Notes: generated from the letters alone by a model not told the origin. Counted from the stretch's first letter, positions 28,632 to 36,201 are shown. The stretch: DNA of 64,000 nucleotides from an uncultured Bacteroidales bacterium (GCA_937915785.1 CALGGY010000155.1:10521-74520), one strand, 5' to 3'. Made by a program: numbers and translations.

Positions 28632-29048
28632 ATGGCTGACATCGCAGAACATAAAGGGATAATAACAAAAATCACCGACGAAACCGTGAGCGTTACCATT
28701 GAGCAGGTTTCGGCCTGCGGCTCGTGCCATGCCCGCACATTGTGCTCCATGTCCGATAAAACCGACAAGATAATCGACGTGGAACGGACACGAATAAAAA
28801 CCGAACCCCATCTTGGCGACGAAGTTACCGTGGTGGCCTCGGCCGACAAGGGACTTTTAGCCGTAGTGCTGGCTTACATCGTTCCAGCCATCATCGCAGT
28901 GGCCGCAGTTGCCATAGCACTTTCGATTGGAAGCAACGAGCTGGTGGCATCCATCGTGGCACTTGCACTTGTGGCAGCCTATTACGGGGTGCTTTATTTG
29001 ATGCGACAAAAGCTGAACAAAAAATTCGTATTCACCATAAAGGACTAA
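28632..29048 (+). CDS. rseC: RseC/SoxR-reducing-system family membrane protein
   Basis: A 138-residue inner-membrane protein. The N-terminal domain (about 1-68) contains the family's Cys cluster ACGSCHARTLC (Cys-x2-Cys-x5-Cys), followed by two membrane helices (about 76-99 and 103-121). RseC relatives modulate sigma-E signalling or help reduce SoxR, and in many Bacteroidetes this gene opens the rnf operon. Here no rnf genes follow; the next genes are on the other strand. Its ATG directly abuts the stop of the WG gene, so translation is likely coupled. Confidence 0.88.
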   Translation: MADIAEHKGIITKITDETVSVTIEQVSACGSCHARTLCSMSDKTDKIIDVERTRIKTEPHLGDEVTVVASADKGLLAVVLAYIVPAIIAVAAVAIALSIGSNELVASIVALALVAAYYGVLYLMRQKLNKKFVFTIKD

Positions 29049-29055
29049 TTTTCAG

Positions 29056-29094
29056 CAACAAAAAAAACGGGAGCACCTAACGCATCCCGTTTTG
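29056..29094. terminator. Bidirectional terminator after rseC
   Basis: The stem ACGGGA/TCCCGT has T4 downstream on the plus strand and T8 downstream on the minus strand. It lies 8 bases after the rseC stop. Positions 29056-29077 are identical to 29221-29242, so this is one copy of a duplicated terminator. Confidence 0.7.
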
Positions 29095-29112
29095 GTTCAA
29101 TCCAGCCTAAAT

Positions 29113-29862
29113 TCAACAAATGATTGCAACACTATTTGAAAAAAAGGGTGTGTATGCCACCCAAACTTCAAATGAGAAAAGGCAAAAAGCCGATACACCC
29201 TTGTTTGCGAAAAAATGGAACAACAAAAAAAACGGGAGCACCGAAAGCGCTCCCGTCATGGTCCAATTCAGGGAAAAAAACGGCATCCACCTTACCAAGT
29301 GGTAATTTTCGGGATGTTCCGTGTCGATAGTGTTTCCGGGTATGCGTTTGCCTTCCACATCGGCCACTATGTCTTTAAACACCGTCCAATCGCGGTCCTT
29401 CAGGCCTATGCCGACAAAAAACAGCGACTTGCGGTTTTGGCGTTGGATACCATTTTGCCCCATTCTTTCGGCGTATAGTTTCACCGCCGAGTCGTAAGAT
29501 GCTTCGTCGTCGAAGAAATACCAAGTTTGGCACAACCCTTTCCATTCGTCGAGGTTACCGTCGTCTTTAAATCCCTCAATTACAAGATATTGACGCGGCG
29601 CCTTGATTGGCAGGTCGCAAAAGCCAAGTTCGTTGCCTTCATATTTGATAACAATACGGTTGTTGTCGATGGTTATGCCCACGGCATCGGCCTCGGCAAT
29701 GTACTGTTCTTCATCCGAAACGGCAGAGGCCACCTGTTCTTGGGCAGTGGCACTCTCTGTGTCGTTGGCAGGTTCGGTGTTCTCGGTGCTGCCGGCTCCT
29801 CCGCAGGCGGTTGCCATCGCAAAAGATGCCACGCACACAAATGCAAGATATGTGTTTTTCAT
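29113..29862 (-). CDS. Lipoprotein, probable 3' frame disruption
   Basis: An open frame of 249 residues. The N-terminus is a lipoprotein signal (MKNTYLAFVCVASFAMATAC, lipidated Cys20) followed by a Ser/Thr/Glu-rich linker and a domain of about 150 residues (VGITIDNNRIVIKYEGNELG, RQYLVIEGFKDDGNLDEWK, LFFVGIGLKDRDWTVF). I do not recognise the domain. From about residue 196 the frame passes through a strong terminator hairpin (29225-29256) and then encodes a hydrophobic tail unlike the rest. A run of seven A (29274-29280) lies at the junction; with one base fewer the gene would end at a TGA at 29268, just before the hairpin. The true product is probably about 198 residues. Confidence 0.6.
   Translation of the reverse strand: MKNTYLAFVCVASFAMATACGGAGSTENTEPANDTESATAQEQVASAVSDEEQYIAEADAVGITIDNNRIVIKYEGNELGFCDLPIKAPRQYLVIEGFKDDGNLDEWKGLCQTWYFFDDEASYDSAVKLYAERMGQNGIQRQNRKSLFFVGIGLKDRDWTVFKDIVADVEGKRIPGNTIDTEHPENYHLVRWMPFFSLNWTMTGALSVLPFFLLFHFFANKGVSAFCLFSFEVWVAYTPFFSNSVAIIC
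29225..29256 (-). terminator. Strong terminator inside the annotated lipoprotein frame
   Basis: On the minus strand an 8-bp perfect stem (ACGGGAGC/GCTCCCGT) with a 9-base loop is followed by eight T. It lies inside the 3' part of the 249-residue frame, which argues that the real stop is upstream of it. A third, weaker hairpin (GGGTGT/ACACCC, then T7) lies further down at about 29140-29202. Confidence 0.75.
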
Positions 29863-29890
29863 TGAAATGTTTTTTTGTGGTTTGAAACTA

Positions 29891-30343
29891 TTATTTCACT
29901 TGCTCAAGGGTGTGGCGTTCGTAACGCACTTCAATAGTTAGTTTGCCTTCGTCGATATAGAACGAGCCGGGGTCCACACGTTTGCCGTAGTTCACGGTGC
30001 CACGCTCGTCCTCGTAGGTGTAGGTGCCCGAAAGTTTGTCGGAAACCGAGTTGTCCACATTGCCACTTTTGTCGTAGCCGGTGATGGTGAAGGTGCTCTC
30101 GCCGTTCTGGCCAAAGGTAAGCACGTACTCGTAGCGGCTCACTTCGGGATCGCTGATATCCTCACGGCATTTCCATGTGGTACCAGCCAGCGAGTTGTCG
30201 GCGGGAGCCTGGCTTTTCACCTCCTGTTGGGCGGTTTCGGTGTTCTCTGCGTTATCTGCGGTAGCGTTGGTGTTTCCGTTTCCGCAAGCGGCGGCCAAGG
30301 CAAGGCCTGCCATGCACATCAGTGCCAAATACATTCTTTTCAT
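29891..30343 (-). CDS. Small lipoprotein
   Basis: A 150-residue lipoprotein: signal MKRMYLALMCMAGLALAAAC (lipidated Cys20), an Asn/Thr/Glu-rich linker, then a beta-rich domain of about 95 residues (LAGTTWKCREDISDPEVSRY, LSGTYTYEDERG) that resembles lipocalin-like or META-like small folds, though I cannot assign a family. Its signal and linker resemble those of the neighbouring lipoprotein at 29113-29862. It lies 28 bases upstream of that gene. Function unknown. Confidence 0.75.
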   Translation of the reverse strand: MKRMYLALMCMAGLALAAACGNGNTNATADNAENTETAQQEVKSQAPADNSLAGTTWKCREDISDPEVSRYEYVLTFGQNGESTFTITGYDKSGNVDNSVSDKLSGTYTYEDERGTVNYGKRVDPGSFYIDEGKLTIEVRYERHTLEQVK

Positions 30344-30403
30344 TACAATAATTTTTTGATATTAAACAATTTGTGAATTAAAAATCAAACACGTTCACAA
30401 CAC

Positions 30404-30928
30404 TCACTGCTGTTGGTTTTTTACAAGACGCACACTAAGATGGTGACAAAAACCACTGTTTTTCACATCTATTTCCGAAACAGTGAACCACAAGTCCCAT
30501 GCGAAGTTTTCCTCTATTTCGAAGGCTGTGGAGCGAGACCAGTAAAAACCCAGCTCCCCAACTCTGCGCAGATCGTCCACACAATCGACATATCCTGCGG
30601 CGGGCATAAAAATGGCATTGCCGTTGGGACCGGTGATGTCGTAACCCTTTTCGGATGCGTTCCACCGCCAGTCGCACTCGTCGGTAAGTTCGTCGAACTG
30701 TGCTTTGGTGGGCATCGAATCGCCAAAGGCCGCAATTGCAGCATTGAAATTATAGACACCATCTTCGTTCACCGTTTTCCAAAGGGTACCGCTTGGCAAG
30801 CCTAGATCCACGTAACCCACGGTTGTTGTTTGGGGAACATCGTTCTTGTTGTCGTCGGTACAAGCCGCAATTGCGCCGAAAGCCACAATCGAGGCCATGC
30901 ACAGAAGGGCAAAAATTGCCTTTTTCAT
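30404..30928 (-). CDS. Lipoprotein with LGLPSGTLW-type domain
   Basis: A 174-residue lipoprotein: signal MKKAIFALLCMASIVAFGAIAAC, then VGYVDLGLPSGTLWKTVNEDG, a motif common in Bacteroidetes surface lipoproteins related to the DUF1566/FISUMP-like C-type fold. The domain continues with PTKAQFDELTDECDWRW, IFMPAAGYVD and YWSRSTAFEIEENFAW and ends LSVRLVKNQ, the usual complete module. It overlaps the start of the gene order by four bases with the end of the preceding gene (ATGA at 30925-30928). Ligand unknown. Confidence 0.82.
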   Translation of the reverse strand: MKKAIFALLCMASIVAFGAIAACTDDNKNDVPQTTTVGYVDLGLPSGTLWKTVNEDGVYNFNAAIAAFGDSMPTKAQFDELTDECDWRWNASEKGYDITGPNGNAIFMPAAGYVDCVDDLRRVGELGFYWSRSTAFEIEENFAWDLWFTVSEIDVKNSGFCHHLSVRLVKNQQQ

Positions 30929-31611
30929 CTGGATTGTTTTTTAGTTGTTTGGGATTTCTGTTGTTTTTGTTTCATCATCTGCATAAGGTCTTCTGGATTT
31001 ACTTTCTCGCCCTGCTGATATTTTTTCTGAAGCTCCTCAAACAGGCCCGATGTTCCGGAAACCTCGGTCTTATAGCCTTCGGGCAACTGGAAAAGTGAGG
31101 CATCCTGTTCGCCCAGCTCTATGTTTATCGTCTTCACGTAGTCGCACTTTTCGTAAAGCACAATGCCCGTTTCCATGTCGGTGTACCACTTGCTGTCGCC
31201 GGAGATGTCGCACCAGCGTCCTTGCCACACTTCCACCCGCTTGGACTCTCGCGTGTCGGCGATGGCGCCTGACAAGCGCATCTGCACACGGCAAGCCTTA
31301 GCCTTGTGGTCTATCACATAAACGGTAACCACTGGCTTTCCGTCCACAGTTTCGGGTATCTGCAAGGTAACTTGGCCCGTGGAGATGTTTTTGTTGTACT
31401 CGCGGTGAGTTTTGGCGTCGTAATACACCTCAACTTTCATTCCGCTGCCTTCGTACACTTTCATGGCTTTGTAAGAGTATGGTCGCCCCACGTTCAAAAC
31501 CATGGGCTTTGCCGCTTTTTCGTTGACGGGAAGACCGTGCTGATACTGTGCGCTGGCTGAAACGCCGAACAGTGCGGCAACAGCCACGAGAAACATTTTT
31601 TTCATTTTCAT
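30925..31611 (-). CDS. Exported protein of unknown function
   Basis: A 228-residue exported protein. Two nearby Met codons (31611, 31605) can start it; both give a signal peptide ending VSASAQ. The mature part is beta-rich (MVLNVGRPYSYKAMKVYEGS, MKVEVYYDAKTHREY) with a Gln/Lys-rich helical tail (ELQKKYQQGEKVNPEDLMQM). The family resembles periplasmic DUF4412-like outer-membrane-lipoprotein-related folds, but I cannot confirm this. It is the first gene of the minus-strand lipoprotein cluster; upstream lies an unusual leader with a poly-C tract. Confidence 0.7.
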   Translation of the reverse strand: MKMKKMFLVAVAALFGVSASAQYQHGLPVNEKAAKPMVLNVGRPYSYKAMKVYEGSGMKVEVYYDAKTHREYNKNISTGQVTLQIPETVDGKPVVTVYVIDHKAKACRVQMRLSGAIADTRESKRVEVWQGRWCDISGDSKWYTDMETGIVLYEKCDYVKTINIELGEQDASLFQLPEGYKTEVSGTSGLFEELQKKYQQGEKVNPEDLMQMMKQKQQKSQTTKKQSR

Positions 31612-31994
31612 GACAATAAAAATTTAGAATTAAACAATGATTTGCAGAACAGACAGCTCCGCCTACGGACGGATTGCAAACAGCATTTAGCCCGCAAACG
31701 ACCCGAAGGACCTTTTGCAGGCATTGCCGAAAACTTGCCTAAACCATTATCGGTTATAAAGTTACAAGATAAAACATCTGGTGGGGGGGGGGGACAAAAT
31801 ACTGAAACTCAGACATTTACCAATGAAAGAATTGGCGTTATCCAGTCCAAGTCGATATGTTTCAAATTTATACATTTTTGCCTACAGCATTTTACAACTG
31901 CAAAAATACACTTTTTTTTCAAAATTTCAGCGATTTTTAACTTGTTTTGCAAAAAAAATTACAAACAGAATATAAACAGCTGATAAAGAGCGCA
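31612..31994. repeat. 383-base intergenic unit: hairpin element, poly-C tract, short ORF
   Basis: No conventional gene is seen here. On the minus strand, in order: a promoter-like TATTTTTG (31901-31908); an ATG at 31875 opening a short ORF; an 11-base C tract (31783-31793, G on the plus strand) inside that ORF; and a strong hairpin at 31692-31720 (13-bp stem with one mismatch, 3-base loop). At the present C length the ORF ends soon after the tract. With one C fewer it would run on for about 60 codons to a TGA at 31608 that overlaps the ATG of the gene at 31611. The hairpin and the composition suggest a dispersed intergenic repeat; that is inference. Confidence 0.5.
31901..31908 (-). promoter_or_regulatory. 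Predicted promoter of the lipoprotein cluster
   Basis: TATTTTTG on the minus strand fits TAnnTTTG and lies 290 bases before the start at 31611. An ATG at 31875 begins a short ORF 26 bases downstream of the box. Confidence 0.45.
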
Positions 31995-33491
31995 TTATTC
32001 ACTTTTACGTTTTCTGATTTTGGCAAACATAGCGTCGGCAATGGCATTGGCGTCGGGCGAGATATTGAGTTTGTAAACAGCCACTGCCCCCAAACTTCCA
32101 ACGATAAGGGTGCGATAAACACCGTCGGCAACGGCATTTCCAAGATCGGGAAGCAGCATATCGATGACAACACCAGCCAAAAGCACCAGAACCATGTACA
32201 GATGTTTTATGGTAAAGGGGTGTATCTTAAGTTTCCAATACACGAACAATGTAAGTACCACAGCCACAAACACGTAAGTGATAATTTTGGCCAATGCCCC
32301 ACCCGTCATGTCCATCACCGGGAGCAGAAAATAGTTGCCCGCAATGCCGAGTGCCGAGAGCAACAACAAAAACGGCAGATAGTACAGGTAGTATCGCGAA
32401 AGCTGCAGCACATACAGGTTGAACATAAAGGTAACGTTCACCAGATTGGCCAGAGCTATGAAAATCATCACATTGCGGCCGCTGCGATAGGTCTCGCCAT
32501 TGGGTATGAGGTCGAAAATATTGTCGCGGTTGAGGTATATCAGCAGAAAAATGGCCGAGCCGATAAGCAGCATGTTGATAGACACCTTTTTAAGCAGTTG
32601 CGAAAGTGCCGCCCGGTCGTTGTTTTTTATCGCCTCGGATGCGATGGGCTGAGCAATGGCAAACAGCGAGCGCGAGGGTATCTCCACTATAACGCCCATA
32701 AACAGCGCCACACGGTAGATGCCCAGCTTGGCCAGGCCCAGCACGCCACCAACCATAAAAGTGTCTATCTTAATCATTATGGTTGAGCCGATTACGGCCA
32801 GCAGCGTGTAGCACGAGTAGCGGGCTATCTGCCGGCGCAGCTCCGGCGACACGTAGCTGATGTCGTGTTTCAACGTAAGTTTGCCAATGCGCGAAATGTA
32901 GAACAGGTTTACCAGCATGGCCGCCCCGTAAACCATAACCTGCAGAGCTATAAGCCATTGCAAATTGATAATTTTGAACCCGAAGAGCACAAAAATAACC
33001 ATGTTGAGCACCCGCACCAGCACCTCCTGCACAAACCGCGGCACCACCACGCGCATCAGCACGTTGGAGTAGGTGGCAAACACACTTTGGTAGGCAAAGA
33101 AAAAGGCCAGCGGAAAAATCCAGTAGAAATAATCGACAAAAAGCGAGGCGTTGTCGCTGAAATAACTGATTATTGAAGACTTGAAAATGATGGCCAGCGA
33201 AAAGAAAATGGCAAAGCCGATGAGCGGAACCACCAGCAGGTAGAAGAAAAAACCATTGTGGGTGCCGTCCTTCGACTTGAAGAAAGGGAAAAACTTAATT
33301 CCCGCCGAGCTGATGCCCATCATGCTGAAGCTGCCGAGCAGGGTGCCGGCCTCCACCACCACGCCGATGAGGCCGTACACCTCGTTATCCATCAGGGCGG
33401 TAACGATGAACAGAGTGTTCACAAAGCCGATAAAAGCGCCCAAATAACTCAATACCGACCCTTTGATGCTCTGTCGCGCAACGATACCCAT
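31995..33491 (-). CDS. Oligosaccharide flippase family membrane protein
   Basis: A 498-residue integral membrane protein of the MATE/polysaccharide-exporter (Wzx-like) superfamily with about 14 predicted helices. The Met at 33491 (MGIVARQSIKGSVLSYLGAFIGF) matches the family N-terminus better than the upstream Met at 33515. Recognisable segments: ALMDNEVYGLIGVVVEAG, ISSAGIKFFPFFK, ASEAIKNNDRAALSQLLKKVSINML. Such flippases move lipid-linked sugars across the inner membrane. No polysaccharide cluster surrounds it, so the substrate is unknown. It lies 54 bases after the MORN-type gene and is likely cotranscribed. Confidence 0.88.
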   Translation of the reverse strand: MGIVARQSIKGSVLSYLGAFIGFVNTLFIVTALMDNEVYGLIGVVVEAGTLLGSFSMMGISSAGIKFFPFFKSKDGTHNGFFFYLLVVPLIGFAIFFSLAIIFKSSIISYFSDNASLFVDYFYWIFPLAFFFAYQSVFATYSNVLMRVVVPRFVQEVLVRVLNMVIFVLFGFKIINLQWLIALQVMVYGAAMLVNLFYISRIGKLTLKHDISYVSPELRRQIARYSCYTLLAVIGSTIMIKIDTFMVGGVLGLAKLGIYRVALFMGVIVEIPSRSLFAIAQPIASEAIKNNDRAALSQLLKKVSINMLLIGSAIFLLIYLNRDNIFDLIPNGETYRSGRNVMIFIALANLVNVTFMFNLYVLQLSRYYLYYLPFLLLLSALGIAGNYFLLPVMDMTGGALAKIITYVFVAVVLTLFVYWKLKIHPFTIKHLYMVLVLLAGVVIDMLLPDLGNAVADGVYRTLIVGSLGAVAVYKLNISPDANAIADAMFAKIRKRKSE

Positions 33492-33545
33492 GGCAAGAAG
33501 GAAAAACGATTGCAAACGCCTGAGGCGATGCTGGTTAAAGAATTA

Positions 33546-34565
33546 TCAATTGTTGTTTTCCTGCAGCAGGTAGTTCACCATTTTCACAAGGTCGGCGTCT
33601 TTCTTTTCGTCGATAAAAATGTTGAAATTCGACTTCGGCGTAAGCACAAGTATGGTGCGGCCTTCGGGGTCCTTTTCAAAACCCTTGATGCAGTCGGTGG
33701 CGGCCACCACTTTGTTTTTGCGATCGACAATGACAAAGTTTTCTGTGCCTATCTTGTCGGCGAAACTGTCGAAATCCTCGTTGGAGGAGAGTTGCTTGCC
33801 GTCGCGGAGGAAAATGGTGGTGTGCGAGGTGCCGGACTTGTGGAAATAGGCAATTTCCTTGGTGGAGATAAACCTCGGCACGTCGGTGGCAAGTATCAGC
33901 ACCTTGCGGTCTATCAGCATGGCGTCGCGCCAAGTTTCTTTTACCGACAGGGTACCCTTGATCCAGCGTTTCCACTCGCCCACGCGCAGTGCGTTTTCAA
34001 ACTGGCCTTCTTTCACCTTTTTGCCATTGGCGTATTCGGCCATGGGACCGTGAAGCAGACCTTCCACATAGTGCATTTCCACGTATCCCTCGCGGGTAAC
34101 GCGGCGGGCATAGCCATGACGTTTGTTGTCCTTCCATGTAAAGATTTCGAGGGTGTCGCCTTCGGGCGAGAAAGTGTAGAACGTGCCCCACTTAACGCCC
34201 ATGCGGTAACGGTTTATCTTCACCAGAGCGCCGTCCTCGTTGTATATATGCCACACGCTGTCGCGGTTTTTCTGGTTGTAGAAACCTGTGGCCAAAAGAT
34301 GCCCTTTTTCGGAATAAACCTCGTGGCTGCAGTAGCGGCCGTCGGGGGTGAAGTTGTTTTTCATGCGCACGGCACCGCTGGGATAGTAGTAAATGAAAGT
34401 GCCCGTCTCATGGTCGTCCTTGAAAGTGCCTTCGTATATCTTGCGGTTGTTCTTGTCCACCTTGGTCCATGGGCCTTGGCGACGTCCCTGTTTGTCAATT
34501 TGGTTCTGGGCAACAGCCAGCAACGGCAGCATGGAAATTATCAAAACTATGATTTTCAACTTCAT
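33546..34565 (-). CDS. Exported MORN-variant repeat protein
   Basis: A 339-residue protein with a signal peptide (residues 1-19, LPLLAVAQ). The body has MORN-variant repeats: GRRQGPWTKVDKNNRKIYEG, DDHETGTFIYYYPSGAVRMK, KRHGYARRVTREGYVEMHYV, GLLHGPMAEYANGKKVKEGQ and VGEWKRWIKG. Proteins of this type are often labelled YwqK-like 'antitoxin', but no toxin gene is nearby and the protein is exported, so I do not adopt that name. The C-terminal 110 residues (ILATDVPRFISTKEIAYFHK) are not MORN and are unrecognised. A promoter box lies 43 bases upstream. Confidence 0.8.
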   Translation of the reverse strand: MKLKIIVLIISMLPLLAVAQNQIDKQGRRQGPWTKVDKNNRKIYEGTFKDDHETGTFIYYYPSGAVRMKNNFTPDGRYCSHEVYSEKGHLLATGFYNQKNRDSVWHIYNEDGALVKINRYRMGVKWGTFYTFSPEGDTLEIFTWKDNKRHGYARRVTREGYVEMHYVEGLLHGPMAEYANGKKVKEGQFENALRVGEWKRWIKGTLSVKETWRDAMLIDRKVLILATDVPRFISTKEIAYFHKSGTSHTTIFLRDGKQLSSNEDFDSFADKIGTENFVIVDRKNKVVAATDCIKGFEKDPEGRTILVLTPKSNFNIFIDEKKDADLVKMVNYLLQENNN

Positions 34566-34607
34566 AACGTCTGGTTTTTTCGTTATACTATATTATATTA
34601 CAAACTG

Positions 34608-34615
34608 CAAAGATA
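34608..34615 (-). promoter_or_regulatory. Predicted promoter of the MORN-flippase pair
   Basis: TATCTTTG on the minus strand, 43 bases before the start at 34565. The -33 element is not clear because a T run precedes it. Confidence 0.5.
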
Positions 34616-34864
34616 CATATAAAATTCGACAAAAAAAAATTTTTTTACACCGCCAACTTTCACATGCTGGCACAGATTTTGCAAACAAAACAACAACAAC
34701 AAATGCCGCAAAAACAATCCAACAAGCATACATACAAAACAAACAAAGCGAAAAGCCTTTTCTGTGGAAGACAAAGAGCAAGCCGAAACAAACTGTCTAT
34801 CAACACCTTAGACAAACACCAAGAAAAAAAACAAAAAAAAATGCACTGATATTATTTTTTTTCG

Positions 34865-34872
34865 TAATTTTG
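34865..34872 (+). promoter_or_regulatory. Predicted promoter of the plus lipoprotein genes
   Basis: TAATTTTG fits TAnnTTTG, 77 bases before the start at 34950. Confidence 0.5.
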
Positions 34873-34949
34873 CAGATTGAAAATTTACAAATAGTAGATT
34901 TTTCACTTGACACGAAATAAAGTAATTACAAAACAAAAAACACAAAAAA

Positions 34950-35567
34950 ATGAAAAAGTATTTTAGATTTTTCGGTCTGGCTCTTTTGGCAGCCGGCATG
35001 TTCGCCTTCACCGCTTGCGGCGATGACGATGAAAGCAAAGAAGATGTATTGGTAGCCGAAGACGGCGTTACAGTAACTTTCGGCGACTACACATGGTCGG
35101 CCAACTATTTCGAAGGTGCTACCACTCGTCAGACCAGCGGTTTGACCAGCGGCAGATATTTTGCCATCTACGCTACCCCGAACCAAAGCATTGGATATAT
35201 TCCTATTACGAAAGACGGAGAGCGAGTTGGCTCGGCTTATTGCACCTACCCAATGCTTTATGTAATGGGCGAAGCTAAAAACGGCATCAGCAGCAGCGAC
35301 GAAATGTACATCCAATACTACGAAAAGGCTGAGAACACCTACGCTTTTGAAGATGAAGAAGATGAAACTTGGGATCTTTACGGCTGGGAAAACGACAAAA
35401 ACATGAAAGTTTCCGTTACCGACTGGAACAGCTCCACATTTGTAATCTCCGGCACTGTGAAAGGCACTCTCTATGAAATCAATGACGAAGGCACTCACAC
35501 TGGTGTAACAAAAGACCTGAACGTGGTTTTCAAAAACATCACTCTTGAAGACAAAGACGCTGAATAA
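34950..35567 (+). CDS. Lipoprotein of unknown function
   Basis: A 205-residue lipoprotein: signal MKKYFRFFGLALLAAGMFAF ending TAC (lipidated Cys23), acidic linker GDDDESKED, then a beta-rich domain (VTVTFGDYTWSANYFEGATT, KVSVTDWNSSTFVISGTVKG, LNVVFKNITLEDKD). The ISGTVKG plus final VxFKNI strands look like the calycin/lipocalin-like small lipoproteins common in Bacteroidales, but I cannot name a family. The next gene starts 47 bases on, and both may be cotranscribed. Confidence 0.75.
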   Translation: MKKYFRFFGLALLAAGMFAFTACGDDDESKEDVLVAEDGVTVTFGDYTWSANYFEGATTRQTSGLTSGRYFAIYATPNQSIGYIPITKDGERVGSAYCTYPMLYVMGEAKNGISSSDEMYIQYYEKAENTYAFEDEEDETWDLYGWENDKNMKVSVTDWNSSTFVISGTVKGTLYEINDEGTHTGVTKDLNVVFKNITLEDKDAE

Positions 35568-35614
35568 TAAAAACAGACAAAGATAATTAATAACATTTTA
35601 AACACAAAGAAATC

Positions 35615-36019
35615 ATGAAAAAAGCTTTTCGTTTAGTAGCCCTTTCGGCTTTGGTTATGGGTCTTGCAGTGGCTTGCAACAACAACCAGCCCACCGAAGC
35701 AGTTGTTGACAGTGTAGTGGAAGAAGAAATCGACTCCATAGTGGAAGACATCTCTATCGACTCCGCTCTGGTGGTTGAAGAAGAACCTGTGGCAACTCCC
35801 GCTCCAGAAAAAAAGAAAACCACTACAACAGCAAAGAAAACCAACACCACCGAGGTGAAAGTGAACAAGGACGCTCTCAAACAAAACAACGCTTCGGAAG
35901 TTGTTAATATCAACACCAACGAACCCGTTAAAGCCGTTGAAGCCACAACCACTGCTACAAAAGAAGCAGCTGACCTCAACAAGAAAGCTACAAAAGCCAA
36001 CAAAAAACTGAAAAAATAA
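35615..36019 (+). CDS. Low-complexity lipoprotein
   Basis: A 134-residue lipoprotein: signal MKKAFRLVALSALVMGLAVAC (lipidated Cys21), an acidic stretch (VVEEEIDSIVEDISIDSALV), then Pro/Lys/Thr/Ala-rich low complexity with many Lys at the end (LNKKATKANKKLKK). The charge pattern, acidic then strongly basic, could suit a spacer between membrane and peptidoglycan or nucleic acid, but no domain is visible. It ends 22 bases before a strong terminator. Confidence 0.7.
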   Translation: MKKAFRLVALSALVMGLAVACNNNQPTEAVVDSVVEEEIDSIVEDISIDSALVVEEEPVATPAPEKKKTTTTAKKTNTTEVKVNKDALKQNNASEVVNINTNEPVKAVEATTTATKEAADLNKKATKANKKLKK

Positions 36020-36040
36020 GACTTCGCAAAATCTTATTGA

Positions 36041-36074
36041 AAAAGAGCGGATTTAAAAATCCGCTCTTTTTTTT
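36041..36074 (+). terminator. Rho-independent terminator after the lipoprotein genes
   Basis: A 13-14 bp perfect inverted repeat (AAAAGAGCGGATTT with its complement) is followed by eight T. It ends the plus-strand lipoprotein unit and excludes the long upstream start of the next gene's frame. Confidence 0.9.
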
Positions 36075-36131
36075 GCAAAAAAAAATGCCACAACAAAAAA
36101 AGCAACTCAAAAAAAAACGCATTTTTTTTCG

Positions 36132-36139
36132 TATCTTTG
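36132..36139 (+). promoter_or_regulatory. Predicted promoter of the LptF/LptG-GH3 unit
   Basis: TATCTTTG on the plus strand, 62 bases before the start at 36202 and downstream of the preceding terminator. Confidence 0.6.
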
Positions 36140-36201
36140 CAGGTTATTGCACAGATAACAAACTTTTCACAAAACACTGTAACGCAAGACGATACGCCAG
36201 C

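Larger units (their letters stand above)
34566..34949. other. 384-base divergent intergenic region
   Basis: A-rich region between the MORN gene (minus) and a lipoprotein gene (plus). It holds a minus promoter box (34608-34615) and a plus box (34865-34872). The central 200 bases are rich in AAC and CAA triplets with no start codon context, stem-loop or tRNA-like fold that I can support. Confidence 0.6.

Noticed and set aside
31642..31983. A plus-strand frame of 113 codons through the poly-G tract
   Set aside because: It crosses the hairpin and the G tract with Gly repeats and ends in low-complexity Phe/Lys; no signal, promoter or domain supports it. The region is treated as a repeat-like intergenic unit.
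33546..34565. Label of YwqK-type antitoxin for the MORN protein
   Set aside because: The protein has a signal peptide, is 339 residues long and has no toxin gene next to it, so a toxin-antitoxin role is not supported.
36037..36201. Upstream start of the LptF/LptG frame
   Set aside because: This part covers a strong terminator and a promoter box; the Met at 36202 gives the family N-terminus.
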